Of a stretch of 62,158 bases of DNA, positions 44,561 to 54,753 are shown in pieces. The stretch is from Coprothermobacter platensis DSM 11748 (lineage in GTDB: Bacteria > Coprothermobacterota > Coprothermobacteria > Coprothermobacterales > Coprothermobacteraceae). The notes under the pieces are model-generated. The model was not told the origin of the DNA and did no database searches. It saw only the letters and a program-made list of their open reading frames with translations. The stretch spans positions 1,355,997-1,418,154 of the forward strand of contig NZ_KB899040.1 in NCBI RefSeq assembly GCF_000378005.1, in the 5' to 3' direction. Each line of letters opens with the position of its first letter. Within the stretch, counting starts at the first letter, position 1. Position numbers and translations under genes: made by a program.

Positions 44561-45856
44561 TTATTTTTCTTCTGTTTCCTTAGCTATTTCTTTGTTTTCT
44601 TCAGTGCCAACATGACTGAGAACTGCTGCCAATGTCGATGGCTGATCCGTCAGATTATATTTTTCTTTAAGCAAAATAATACGTCTTACAGATTGATCTA
44701 TGCGCGCTTCGCTGATTACGCCCTTTTGTACCGCTTGCAATAATGCATTGTAAGATTCTATTTGCTCTTCGTAGCTGTGGCAAATTAGCACAATATCTGT
44801 TCCAGCTTCTACCGCTTTTACTGTTGCGTCTGCCACAGAGTAATACTTACGGATGGCTTCCATGTGCATATCATCAGTGATAACCACGCCATTAAAATGC
44901 AAGCGTTGACGCAGAATATCACTTATCACGTATGTTGAAAGCGAAGCTGGCGTCAAAGAACGATCAACATTAGGAAGCTCTATATGGGCGACCATGACCA
45001 TATCAGCGCCATCTTTGATGGCTTCTTCAAAGGGCACAAGTTCGAAGGCTTCCAGCTGATCCATTGTTTTATAAGAAATGGGCAAGTCTTTGTGCGAATC
45101 GACAGAGGTATCGCCGTGTCCAGGAAAATGTTTTATCACAGGTATGACACCCGTGTTTCTTATCCCTTCCATGGTAGCGACACCTAAACTGGCTACCAAG
45201 TTAGGGTCACTTCCAAAGGAGCGATCTCCAATAACGGTGTTTTGTGGGTTGCTGAAGATATCTAATACGGGTGCAAAATCCACATTGAAGCCATAAGCTT
45301 TAAGCTCTTTGCCCATCACGTTTCCCACTGCGTAAGATAAAGTGGCAGAACGTTTTTCTCCTATGACCAAATTAGGCGGAAAAGTGGTGGCTCTTGCAGG
45401 CAAGCGTGATACTCTACCACCTTCCTGGTCGGTAGAAATAAAAAGGGGAAGCTTGTTAACACTGTTAACAACCTTGATACTGTTTATGAGTGTTACCAAT
45501 TGATTATCGTTCTCTATGTTCTCTGGATAAAGTATGACACCGCCCACATGGTTGTCTTTTATGAGTGCGTTCAAGGCCGTGGGTACGGTAGTTCCTGTAA
45601 AGCTGACGATAAACATTTGTCCGATTTTTTCTTCCAATGACATACCCGCTATGAGTTGGCTAACACTGTCAACTTGTGTTGTGGGTGTATCTGTGTGATC
45701 TTCAGTGGCTGTGGTCGTAGGCGAGCCTGTCTCTGTTTTTGTAGGTGTGCTTTCTTCTGTTTTGCCACTGGTGTTGTGGTTGCGCATGCTGATTAAGTTC
45801 TTAGCGTTGGCTCCAAAGAAAAAAGATATACAAAAAACTAAAATAAGAATAACCAC
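44561..45856 (-). CDS. Beta-N-acetylhexosaminidase-like glycoside hydrolase family 3 protein (NagZ type)
   Basis: Exported, probably membrane-anchored GH3 enzyme acting on N-acetylglucosaminides, perhaps in cell-wall turnover. Membrane segment VILILVFCISFFF, a Thr/Ser-rich linker (about 30-60), then the GH3 domain with IGQMFIVSF, FISTDQEGGRV, KHFPGHGDTSVDSH (NagZ signature with the catalytic His) and nucleophile Asp in ITDDMHM. GTG 45856 lacks a ribosome binding site; the frame runs upstream through NKRKRNSRIPAF to AAAGGAG, where the only initiator-like codon is ATA (45898-45896), so translation may start there. Confidence 0.88.
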   Translation of the reverse strand: MVILILVFCISFFFGANAKNLISMRNHNTSGKTEESTPTKTETGSPTTTATEDHTDTPTTQVDSVSQLIAGMSLEEKIGQMFIVSFTGTTVPTALNALIKDNHVGGVILYPENIENDNQLVTLINSIKVVNSVNKLPLFISTDQEGGRVSRLPARATTFPPNLVIGEKRSATLSYAVGNVMGKELKAYGFNVDFAPVLDIFSNPQNTVIGDRSFGSDPNLVASLGVATMEGIRNTGVIPVIKHFPGHGDTSVDSHKDLPISYKTMDQLEAFELVPFEEAIKDGADMVMVAHIELPNVDRSLTPASLSTYVISDILRQRLHFNGVVITDDMHMEAIRKYYSVADATVKAVEAGTDIVLICHSYEEQIESYNALLQAVQKGVISEARIDQSVRRIILLKEKYNLTDQPSTLAAVLSHVGTEENKEIAKETEEK

Positions 45857-46014
45857 AAGAAAAGCAGGGATTCTACTGTTTCGCTTACGCTTATTTATAT
45901 TATTTTTTCTCCTTTAGCGTGCATTTTGAGGCATGTAGTATCATTCTACTCCATAACATACGTAGCATCCCTTAAGATTGACAAGGAAATGAATGTGCTT
46001 TTGCCCATTTTTCC

Positions 46015-46023
46015 TGATATAAT
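46015..46023 (+). promoter_or_regulatory. Extended -10 promoter of guaBA
   Basis: TGATATAAT (TG-n-TATAAT) lies 28 nt before guaB. A TTGACA at 45978 is too far (34 bp) to act as its -35 box. Confidence 0.5.
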
Positions 46024-46029
46024 ACTTAG

Positions 46030-47505
<1,476 letters not shown>

Positions 47506-47508
47506 GTT

Positions 47509-49041
47509 ATGAAACGTGATGGAGTAGCCGTTATAGATTTTGGTGGACAATATGCCCACCTTATCAGCAGACGCATAAGAGATTTGGGTGTTTACGCTGA
47601 GATTGTCCCTTTTCAAAACTGGAAAGAAGTTCTTATCGACAGCACAGTTAAGGCTGTCGTGCTTTCAGGTGGCCCGGCGTCCGTTTATGAAACGGACGCA
47701 CCCGAACTACCCGAGGAGTTTTTTAAGATTGTTAACAAACCGGTTTTAGGCATATGCTATGGCGCTCAATTGATAGCGCAAGCCCTTGGTGGAACCGTTG
47801 GCTTAGCTGAGGACGGGGAGTATGGGAGAACCAGGCTCGTAGTCAATAAGGCGGAGCCGCTTTTTATAGGAACCCCTGAGCAGCAGGATGTTTGGATGAG
47901 CCATGGAGACCAGGTTTTAGCGCTTCCGTCATCCTTTAATATTGCTGCAAGCACCGATAACTGTAAACTGGCTGCATTTCAGAAAGAACCTAACCTCTAT
48001 GCTGTACAGTTTCATCCTGAAGTGGCACACACCACATATGGCAAACAAATATTAGAAAACTTCGTTTTCAATGTAGCAAAGATAGAAAAGAACTGGAATG
48101 TTACTGATTACGTGGGCGAAGCCATAAAAGAGATTAGAGAAATAGTGGGGGAGAATGGCATGGTTTTGGGCGCTCTTAGTGGCGGTGTGGATTCTGCTGT
48201 GGCGTGTGTGCTTACCGATAGGGCGCTGGGTGGCAGGCTTCAGTGCTTCTACATTGATACGGGGCTTCAGAGAGCCGATGATGAAGCTTATGTGAGGCAT
48301 CTATCACAGCATCTCGGTTTAAAGCTAAAAGTAGTAAATGCAAAAAGCTTGTTTCTTTCAGCTTTAGATGGTGTGGTAGACCCAGAAGAAAAGAGAAAAA
48401 TCATTGGTAGCTTGTTTATCAAAGTGTTTGAACAAGAAGCTTCCGCCTTAGGGCACTTTGATTTCCTCTTGCAGGGCACGCTTTATCCTGATGTAGTGGA
48501 GAGCGGTGGTGGAGCGGCTAACGTGATAAAATCGCACCACAACGTGGGTGGTTTACCTGAACGTTTGGGCTTAAAGCTGCTGGAGCCTCTTCGGTGGCTT
48601 TACAAAGATGAAGTACGCAACATGGGAAAGTGGCTTGGCATTCCCGAAGATTTTCTTATGCGCCATCCTTTTCCGGGACCCGGCCTTGCTGTGCGCATTG
48701 TAGGGCCTGTAAAAGAAGAATATTTGGACATTTCCAGAAGGGCAGACCGTGTGCTGGAACGTGTACTCAAGGAAGAAGGTGTCTACAGTGACCTGTGGCA
48801 AGCGTTTCCTGTTTTCACCGGTGTTAAAAGCGTTGGCGTAAAAGGCGATGCCCGACACTACGGGTGGGTCATGGCGGTGAGAATGGTTCAGAGTGTGGAT
48901 GCTATGACTGCCGATTGGTACAGAGCCGACCCCGAGCTATTGGAAAAAATTGCCAGCACCCTCATAAGCGAGATTCCCGAGCTTTCCCGAGTTGTCTATG
49001 ACATTACCAGCAAGCCGCCCGGAACCATTGAATGGGAATAA
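47509..49041 (+). CDS. guaA: GMP synthase (glutamine-hydrolysing)
   Basis: Converts XMP to GMP with glutamine and ATP; 510 aa, normal length. N-terminal class I glutamine amidotransferase with nucleophile Cys in LGICYGAQ and His-Glu in FHPEVAHT; PP-loop ATP-pyrophosphatase motif LSGGVDSAV near residue 223; C-terminal dimer domain ending KPPGTIEWE. ATG follows GGAGG overlapping the end of guaB. With guaB it makes GMP, while the riboswitch-controlled permease at 20672 takes up purines. Confidence 0.97.
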   Translation: MKRDGVAVIDFGGQYAHLISRRIRDLGVYAEIVPFQNWKEVLIDSTVKAVVLSGGPASVYETDAPELPEEFFKIVNKPVLGICYGAQLIAQALGGTVGLAEDGEYGRTRLVVNKAEPLFIGTPEQQDVWMSHGDQVLALPSSFNIAASTDNCKLAAFQKEPNLYAVQFHPEVAHTTYGKQILENFVFNVAKIEKNWNVTDYVGEAIKEIREIVGENGMVLGALSGGVDSAVACVLTDRALGGRLQCFYIDTGLQRADDEAYVRHLSQHLGLKLKVVNAKSLFLSALDGVVDPEEKRKIIGSLFIKVFEQEASALGHFDFLLQGTLYPDVVESGGGAANVIKSHHNVGGLPERLGLKLLEPLRWLYKDEVRNMGKWLGIPEDFLMRHPFPGPGLAVRIVGPVKEEYLDISRRADRVLERVLKEEGVYSDLWQAFPVFTGVKSVGVKGDARHYGWVMAVRMVQSVDAMTADWYRADPELLEKIASTLISEIPELSRVVYDITSKPPGTIEWE

Positions 49042-49066
49042 AAAATAGGGCCAATAGAATGCTCGA

Positions 49067-49783
49067 CTAATCGAAAGCTCTTCCTACGTAATAAACAATA
49101 CTCTCAACTCTATTGAACTTGTCGCCTTTCATTAGTGAAGTATGAATTATCAAATCTACACCTTTCTTAGCTGAATTACTGTAAGTATGTGAACCAGTTA
49201 TTTGTTCATATTCTTTGTAATAGCCACTCGTATTAATTGGCAGAACATAGTGGTATGCTGTGCATAGATCATCATTAACGACGTCACCAATGGTATTTTT
49301 TTCTAAAGGTTCACCATATAGTTTTGTAACCATTTCCACTGGATCGCCTATTTTTAGCCCTTTTTGTGTCGCATATGGGCTGAAAAACTCTGTATCCGAT
49401 GTTGGAAATATGATTAGTTCGTTCAATAGGCCACTTTCTGCATCATAGCCTATATCTATTCCGCCTATAATACGAAAGCCGAGTTGGTTTAAGATTTCTT
49501 CATCTGAATACCCATAGTCATTTGGTTCCAACTGTAGCTGATTATCAGTCAAGACCTGTTTTACTTGGTCCCGTGTCATGCCAAAGTGGAACATCGCCTT
49601 CGTATTGTCATCTTCTGCGAATACTAAAGTCTTTGTTTGCGAGGTTGGCGTAAGCGAATCAGAATTTGAAAGCGAACCTGTTTGACTTGATGGAGCTGGC
49701 GAGTTGGCTGCAGATGATGGCTTACAACTCGCACATACAAACAGCATTACCACACACATACAAATAGCCAATAATTTTTTCAT
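49067..49783 (-). CDS. Putative lipoprotein of unknown function
   Basis: Exported protein of 238 aa. ATG 49783 follows GAAGGGGGTT and opens MKKLLAICMCVVMLFVCASC, a lipoprotein-type signal with Cys; the frame opens 11 codons further upstream at 49816. A Ser/Pro/Thr-rich linker follows the cysteine. The globular part contains FHFGMTRDQVKQVLTD and LKIGDPVEMVTKLYGEP, two copies of the pattern F-G-M/I-xx-xxV-xx-hh seen in BamE/SmpA-like and related folds. No family is assigned. It is a single gene convergent with guaA. Confidence 0.7.
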   Translation of the reverse strand: MKKLLAICMCVVMLFVCASCKPSSAANSPAPSSQTGSLSNSDSLTPTSQTKTLVFAEDDNTKAMFHFGMTRDQVKQVLTDNQLQLEPNDYGYSDEEILNQLGFRIIGGIDIGYDAESGLLNELIIFPTSDTEFFSPYATQKGLKIGDPVEMVTKLYGEPLEKNTIGDVVNDDLCTAYHYVLPINTSGYYKEYEQITGSHTYSNSAKKGVDLIIHTSLMKGDKFNRVESIVYYVGRAFD

Positions 49784-49816
49784 AATAACCCCCTTCTTCC
49801 ATAAGAGAGAAATCAA

Positions 49817-50238
49817 ATAAGACGAAACACAAATTTACTTTATATCTAATCTTTTCCTTATACCACAAAAGTAACACATATTGTTGTGGTAATGTCTAAA
49901 TTTTTCACATATCTGCCGCAATGTATTTCTTGTCTGTTGCCGGCGTAGGTGTTTTCTTCATGTTTAGGCAGACATTCTTTATTTTTGACGCATGATTTGG
50001 TTTGTCCCATTTCATACAAATAAAAATGCTCCTAAGAAGCTCGGATTCTCCAGACACGTTTTTGTCAATAACAGGGCTTTTTTTGGCCATTTCGGACTTT
50101 TATTCGCACATTCTACAAAACAGTGATATGTCCATAGCCAATATGCTCTGCGCTGTAGGTGCGAGCAAGTGGCGTTCCGTCTATCGCTCCAGCGTCTTTT
50201 TCCTTACATTTTTAGAAGGTGCTTGGCAACCCATTAAA
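49817..50238. other. Intergenic stretch with a possible gene remnant
   Basis: About 420 bases separate the lipoprotein gene from the BNR-protein terminator. On the minus strand 50090-49905 reads as a 61-codon frame (MAKKSPVIDKN... KKYIAADM) with coding-like composition but no ribosome binding site. Just upstream, other minus-strand frames (for example LLAPTAQSILAMDISLF) end in stops, as in a decayed gene. I recognise no family. Confidence 0.3.
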
Positions 50239-50266
50239 ATGCCGCCTCACTATTGTGAGGCGGCAT
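50239..50266 (-). terminator. Rho-independent terminator of the BNR-protein gene
   Basis: ATGCCGCCTCAC and GTGAGGCGGCAT form a perfect 12-bp stem with a 4-nt loop. On the minus strand it is followed by TTTTAA. Confidence 0.8.
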
Positions 50267-50291
50267 CTGTTGAGGCAAACGAATCGGAGCT

Positions 50292-52277
50292 TTAGTACTT
50301 TATCGTTACTGTTTTAGTGTCAGCATTCCAGACTACTTGGCACCCCAATTGCTCAGTTACAAACCTTAAAGGCACCATGGTGCGTCCGTTAATAATCTGT
50401 GGAGCTACATCCATATCTTTTGCTTTCCCATTTACCGTTGCCTGCTTCTTATCTATGGTAAGCACTATGGTCGTGGTTTTGAGCTTTATGGTAACTGCTC
50501 TTGCCGTGTCATTCCACGCAACGCTGCCTCCCATTGTTTCTATGAGCGCCCTTATAGGTAGCAGCGTGCGCCCTTTTACTATGACGGGCGCAGTGGTTCT
50601 ACCAGGATCAATTTCTTTCTTTGCACCGTTTACCGTCATATATGGGTCGCCTATTTTCAAGACGATGGTCAACTTACTTGTGGGTGTTGTGGCAGAACCG
50701 TAGATAACAGTTTTCTTTACTGTCACTGTGTCTCCTGCTTTGTTCGTAACCTGTATGGTGATGGTATTGGTTCCTGACGCTAAGGCCACCACGGCTGTGA
50801 AGTTACCTGAGGCATCTACGTTCACCTGCTTGCCATTCACGGTAACCGTTGACCCTGGGTCTACTTTGCCAGTGAAGGTGTACTGAGAGCTTGTTGCTTT
50901 AGCATTGTCCGGAATATTAACTACAGGCGGTGTAGGAGCTTTGGGTACTGCTGAAACTTCATTTGAAGCAGGGGATACGGTATTGTCTTTGTGGACGGCT
51001 CTGACAGTGTAGTAATAAGTTTTGCCGTTTTCTACATTCTCATCCACATAACTTGTTCCTTCAATGGGGAAGTCAGACGCAGGCTCGTCGTACTTACCAG
51101 AATAAGGACCTCTGTACACGTAGTATCCAGAGACATTGCTTGTATCAGCTGGGGCATTCCACTCAAGTGCGACTTTGCCATTTCCGGGGTATGCTTTTAG
51201 GTTGCTCACAGGGTAGTTTGGTGCACCTGCAGATTGGATCATCTTGTATGTCCCACCAGCAGAAGAACTTACACCTGCCAGTAAAATCCGAGTATCATGT
51301 GGGTTAACTTTTATAAGAGAGGTCTCAAGGAATGGTAAGCCGTTATTTATTGGAACCCAGCTATTACCACTGTCATTTGATTTTTGTACTCCGATCCCGG
51401 GATACGCACTTGCGAAGTAAACAACTTGATTGTTCTTGGGATCGATAGCGATGCTTCTTACATTAGTATGTTCATGCTTCTTTACCCAGCTTTTTCCACC
51501 ATCTGTGGTTTTGAATACGCCGTCACCTGTTGAGGCGTAAAGTATCTGTGTGTTTATGGGGTCAATTGCAAGGTCATAGATGGTAAAGTCTGTAAGCCCA
51601 TTGTTTACTTCAACCCAGTCCGTACCACTACTTGCAAATTTGTAGACACCACGTGCCCTGTCCGTTCCGGCATACACAGTTCCAGGATCTTTGGGGTCGA
51701 TAACAATGGGGTAAACGTAAGTAAAATGCAGCCCACGTTTTTCCCATGTTTGCCCACCGTTTGTAGACCTGAAAACACCCCAGAATCCAGCATAAAGTTC
51801 ATTAGGATTTGATGGATTTATGGCAAGACAATCGACGCGGCATGTTCCTCCAGGGCAGTCACGGAAACCATCATTGATGGGTGTCCATGTCTGGCCTTTA
51901 TCCATGGATTTGAAAACACCATAGTCTCCTCCTAAGTCGCTTGCTGCTGCGTAAATTATTTGGGTATTCGTAGGATCAATAACAATGTCTACTATTGAAC
52001 AACAACTCAATCCTAAAAGTGACCAATGGTCCCCTCCGTCCGAGGATACAAAAATTCCTCTGTTTGTTTCATTTGAACCAGACAAGGCTGCATAAACCAG
52101 CTGCGGGTCTTGGGGATCAAACACGATCTGGTCGAACCTGAAGTCAGATACTCTGTACCATTTGTCATATTCAGGAATAACTGCAGAAACTTTACCTATG
52201 GGCACCATGCTGATAACTAATCCTAAGAGGGCTACTATCACAATTACTTGCTTGACAAACTTCATATTTTTGGTCAT
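50292..52277 (-). CDS. Secreted BNR/Asp-box beta-propeller protein with Fn3, Ig-like and stalk modules
   Basis: Exported protein of 661 aa. ATG follows CAGGAGGTGG. Signal peptide VKQVIVIVALLGLVISM. Residues about 35-345 hold at least seven Asp-box (BNR) repeats of the form S-x-D-x-G-x-x-W (SSDGGDHWS, SMDKGQTWT, STNGGQTWE, TTDGGKSWV, SNDSGNSWV), indicating a sortilin- or sialidase-like beta-propeller. An Fn3 domain (about 352-445), an Ig-like domain (about 447-527) and the stalk module (about 535-661, GRTLLPIRALIETMG, GRTMVPLRFVTEQLG) follow. Sialidase catalytic residues are not evident. Probably a carbohydrate- or protein-binding surface protein. Confidence 0.85.
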   Translation of the reverse strand: MTKNMKFVKQVIVIVALLGLVISMVPIGKVSAVIPEYDKWYRVSDFRFDQIVFDPQDPQLVYAALSGSNETNRGIFVSSDGGDHWSLLGLSCCSIVDIVIDPTNTQIIYAAASDLGGDYGVFKSMDKGQTWTPINDGFRDCPGGTCRVDCLAINPSNPNELYAGFWGVFRSTNGGQTWEKRGLHFTYVYPIVIDPKDPGTVYAGTDRARGVYKFASSGTDWVEVNNGLTDFTIYDLAIDPINTQILYASTGDGVFKTTDGGKSWVKKHEHTNVRSIAIDPKNNQVVYFASAYPGIGVQKSNDSGNSWVPINNGLPFLETSLIKVNPHDTRILLAGVSSSAGGTYKMIQSAGAPNYPVSNLKAYPGNGKVALEWNAPADTSNVSGYYVYRGPYSGKYDEPASDFPIEGTSYVDENVENGKTYYYTVRAVHKDNTVSPASNEVSAVPKAPTPPVVNIPDNAKATSSQYTFTGKVDPGSTVTVNGKQVNVDASGNFTAVVALASGTNTITIQVTNKAGDTVTVKKTVIYGSATTPTSKLTIVLKIGDPYMTVNGAKKEIDPGRTTAPVIVKGRTLLPIRALIETMGGSVAWNDTARAVTIKLKTTTIVLTIDKKQATVNGKAKDMDVAPQIINGRTMVPLRFVTEQLGCQVVWNADTKTVTIKY

Positions 52278-52385
52278 TTCCCCACCTCCTGAAAAATCTA
52301 CCTTTTGATACTTTTTTAAGGTGTTTCTAACCGTTTTTTTATCTACCGCGAGGTGGAAAAACTACTCTTTTACCTTAGCAATGAG

Positions 52386-52404
52386 TGTCCATTTTATTTG
52401 GACA
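52386..52404 (-). other. Hairpin in a ~245-nt leader
   Basis: TGTCCA and TGGACA form a 6-bp hairpin with a 7-nt loop in the middle of the long leader of the BNR-protein gene (52278-52523). No known riboswitch pattern was recognised there. Confidence 0.3.
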
Positions 52405-52529
52405 TCCTAATGCATCAAATAGCATTTTTTGTCATGAAACATGTTTTTCCCTGATGAGCCAAAACAGTTTTGATAACCTTTTCTCCTCCCTTCCTATCCT
52501 CCGCAATCTGGATAATAATTCTTGAGCAT

Positions 52530-52558
52530 AGTTTACACTATATTTTATATTCTGTCAA
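52530..52558 (-). promoter_or_regulatory. Sigma-70-type promoter of the BNR-protein gene
   Basis: On the minus strand TTGACA (52558-52553) is 17 bp from TAAACT (52535-52530). It predicts a start near 52523 and a leader of about 245 nt. The remaining bases up to 52745 are A/T-rich with no gene I can support. Confidence 0.6.
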
Positions 52559-52745
52559 TAATGTGGAATATGTTGTCAATTAAAAAACACATTTGTTTAG
52601 TGTTAAACAACTTTAAAGCTGTTTTGTTTGGCCTCGTGTGTTGCAAAAATATAAATATGTGTTTGCTTATTGCTTACCACAATTAACTGCACTATATGAA
52701 TTAAAATGGTGTTTTAAGCCTATAACGTTTCAACATATATCGTTT

Positions 52746-52801
52746 AGAACAGAAAAGCCGCAGTCTTCTTGCTGTTCGCAAGACTGCGGCTTTTCTGTTC
52801 T
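52746..52801. terminator. Perfect 22-bp inverted repeat, bidirectional terminator
   Basis: AGAACAGAAAAGCCGCAGTC.. and its exact complement are separated by 12 nt. The A- and T-rich inner flanks of the GCCGCAGTC core would give U-tracts on both strands. It lies just past the ferritin-like gene's stop on the minus strand. Confidence 0.65.
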
Positions 52802-52820
52802 CTTCTTGAACAAATTTCTT

Positions 52821-53300
52821 TTACAGCATTAGCGGACCATTTAGGTCTTCTCGAAGCCTCAAATAACGTTCTAACATGATTTGCATATGGCTCTTTTCCA
52901 TATCCGATAAGTCGCTGAATAGTTTATTAAGTTCTTTGTCTTCTATGAACTTCTTTGCTAAATCGCTGTAATATTCAGAGGATGTTAATTCTGTAATGTA
53001 AGCAGTGGATGCGATGCGTAGGACATTGTAAACATCTTTAAATTCATCGGTTTTCACCTTCAAGGCGGGTTCCACTGTAAGCCCCGGCACAGGTTGGAAT
53101 TTTTCATTGAATCGTTTTTCATAAATGGAAGTGAGCTGGTCTCGATGTTTGGCTTCCCAGTCGGCTAATTCTTCCAGTTCTTTTTTTGCAGCGGCATCGC
53201 TTGTGTTCAATGCCCAGTTTAAATAAAACTCGTTCGCTTCGATTTCTGCATGTATGGCATAGCTTAATGCTTCTTTAGCATTCATATTGTCTTTTACCAT
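52821..53300 (-). CDS. Ferritin-like/rubrerythrin-type di-iron protein
   Basis: Cytoplasmic four-helix protein of 159 aa. Paired iron-ligand motifs are visible: AEIEANEFYLNWA and WEAKHRDQL in the first half, ELTSSEYYSDLA and MEKSHMQIM in the second. There is no C-terminal rubredoxin domain, so it is a short (erythrin-like) member. In anaerobes such proteins remove peroxide or store iron. ATG follows AAAGGGG. It is the last gene of an operon with a GNAT-like gene. Confidence 0.8.
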   Translation of the reverse strand: MVKDNMNAKEALSYAIHAEIEANEFYLNWALNTSDAAAKKELEELADWEAKHRDQLTSIYEKRFNEKFQPVPGLTVEPALKVKTDEFKDVYNVLRIASTAYITELTSSEYYSDLAKKFIEDKELNKLFSDLSDMEKSHMQIMLERYLRLREDLNGPLML

Positions 53301-53306
53301 CGTTAA

Positions 53307-53711
53307 TCACACCCCTTTCCTCCAAAGACTTGTAAAGGTATTATAACCATAATCACTTAAATCCGTGTTTTCACAATAGATTTCCACTTGTGTAGCACCC
53401 ATGTTTTTTGCTACTTCTTCGCATGTCGTTAAAAGAACTCTCATTGCTTCCTTGTCCGTGGCATCTCTGAGGATGAAATCCTTTATTTCTGCGGTCATAT
53501 TTTGTGTAACTGCCGAATGTTTGAACCACAAAAGCGCAAAACCCACAAGCTGACCATCTTTTTCCACTACGACGACACGAGCGTAAGGAACGCGCAAATA
53601 ATTGAGAAGGCTCTGTATAAAAGCAGTTCTTTGATTCTTGGGATAAGGTGCCCATTGAGCAAGATCTACCACATCATCTTCAGTGGCCCTTCTGCCAACA
53701 TAGGGGGACAT
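53307..53711 (-). CDS. GNAT-family acetyltransferase-like protein
   Basis: Protein of 134 aa. The order of strands and helices, with YARVVVVEKDGQLVGFALLWF, IKDFILRDATDKEAMRVLLTTCEEVAKNMGATQVEIYC, fits a GCN5-type N-acetyltransferase; the acetyl-CoA pyrophosphate loop (R/Q-x-x-G-x-G/A) is not clearly conserved. Its substrate is unknown. It starts 8 nt after the SBP-like gene and ends 6 nt before the ferritin-like gene. Confidence 0.62.
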   Translation of the reverse strand: MSPYVGRRATEDDVVDLAQWAPYPKNQRTAFIQSLLNYLRVPYARVVVVEKDGQLVGFALLWFKHSAVTQNMTAEIKDFILRDATDKEAMRVLLTTCEEVAKNMGATQVEIYCENTDLSDYGYNTFTSLWRKGV

Positions 53712-53718
53712 GCTTAGA

Positions 53719-54753
53719 TCACAACACCTTCTTTGAAATTTTGGAAAAATCCATAATGTCCAAATATGTTTGAAGATTACTTATGCGGCTGTTTATAGCC
53801 AAGCTGTAACATTTCATATCGGAAACGTAAATAAGGTTTTTATCCATTAATGTTGTAAGGGGCAATGTAGAAGAAGCTACCTGCGGGTTATTCAGGAGTA
53901 CAGCCATACCTAATCTAAATGCACTGGCATCTGGATAGTCTAACTGCCATGGGTACAAACTTGCTTTACCTTTAGCTGGTTTTTGTGGTGGAACGAAAAA
54001 TGCTGTGGGTGTGTATGTTTCCACATTGGACAAATTTGCTATGGGTACGCTAAAGCATCTGGTAGATGTGGATGTAGGCAAAAAGGTGGAAGAAATAACG
54101 TAATTGAATTCTCCTGAGAACAAACTATCTCCTTCAGTCCAAATAATATCAGCTTTATCTTTTTCATTTGTGAAAATGATATTGGTTTTTCCTTTACTGA
54201 GTGTGTTTTTATCATATACCACGTTGGTGGTAACAGACGTGGAAAAAACAGGATCGGCAAGTAACATCGGTAAATTCATAGGGAAAGTCGTTGTTATGTC
54301 CAGAACTGTTGCCGATTTTGCCCTCAAGCCAGAAAATGCTCCTGTATTATTCTTATAATCTTGCCCACCATCGATGTAAAAGAACAGCTTTCCCACCACA
54401 GTGGGGTTACCTTTCTTCAATGTCTCTGACCATGTTGCAATAACTTGTGATGCAGTTATTTCTGGCTTCAGAGCAATTTCCCAATGAATTTTATCTTTTG
54501 TTGTAGCCGTTTCTGCCAAATCGGGGATAGCCACGTAGCTGGAGTTCTGCTTATCATATTTAAACAATGTTCGTCTTGTGTTGTAAAGTATCGTTTTGTC
54601 TGCAGGTGTGAATGCAGTCCACGGGTTAACGCTTGCAGTCGGTTCCTCAGGCAGGAACACATATATAACTTTACTGCTTTGCAACCTTTGCCAGTAGAAA
54701 GTGCCTCCTCCTATGAGGATAACGAAAACAAGAATAGCGCTAATCCATTTCAT
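53719..54753 (-). CDS. Membrane-anchored solute-binding-like protein (divergent SBP family 5)
   Basis: Protein of 344 aa with an N-terminal membrane segment (WISAILVFVILIGGGTFYW). The sequence after it (VIYVFLPEEPTASVNPWTAFTPADKTILYNTRRTLFKYD, AIPDLAETATTKDKIHWEIALKPEITASQVIATWSETL) resembles a shortened family 5 binding protein, compare the 515-aa protein at 30377. ATG 54753 overlaps the end of the macro-domain gene by 14 nt. Ligand unknown; the usual second lobe seems reduced. Confidence 0.55.
   Translation of the reverse strand: MKWISAILVFVILIGGGTFYWQRLQSSKVIYVFLPEEPTASVNPWTAFTPADKTILYNTRRTLFKYDKQNSSYVAIPDLAETATTKDKIHWEIALKPEITASQVIATWSETLKKGNPTVVGKLFFYIDGGQDYKNNTGAFSGLRAKSATVLDITTTFPMNLPMLLADPVFSTSVTTNVVYDKNTLSKGKTNIIFTNEKDKADIIWTEGDSLFSGEFNYVISSTFLPTSTSTRCFSVPIANLSNVETYTPTAFFVPPQKPAKGKASLYPWQLDYPDASAFRLGMAVLLNNPQVASSTLPLTTLMDKNLIYVSDMKCYSLAINSRISNLQTYLDIMDFSKISKKVL

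Noticed and set aside
45978-45983. TTGACA as the -35 box of guaBA
   Set aside because: It is 34 bp from TATAAT; the extended -10 element explains the promoter better.
50002-50295. 97-codon frame on the plus strand
   Set aside because: It runs through the terminator of the BNR-protein gene and has no recognisable features.
52638-52832. 64-codon frame on the plus strand
   Set aside because: It spans the 22-bp inverted repeat and terminator and has no ribosome binding site.
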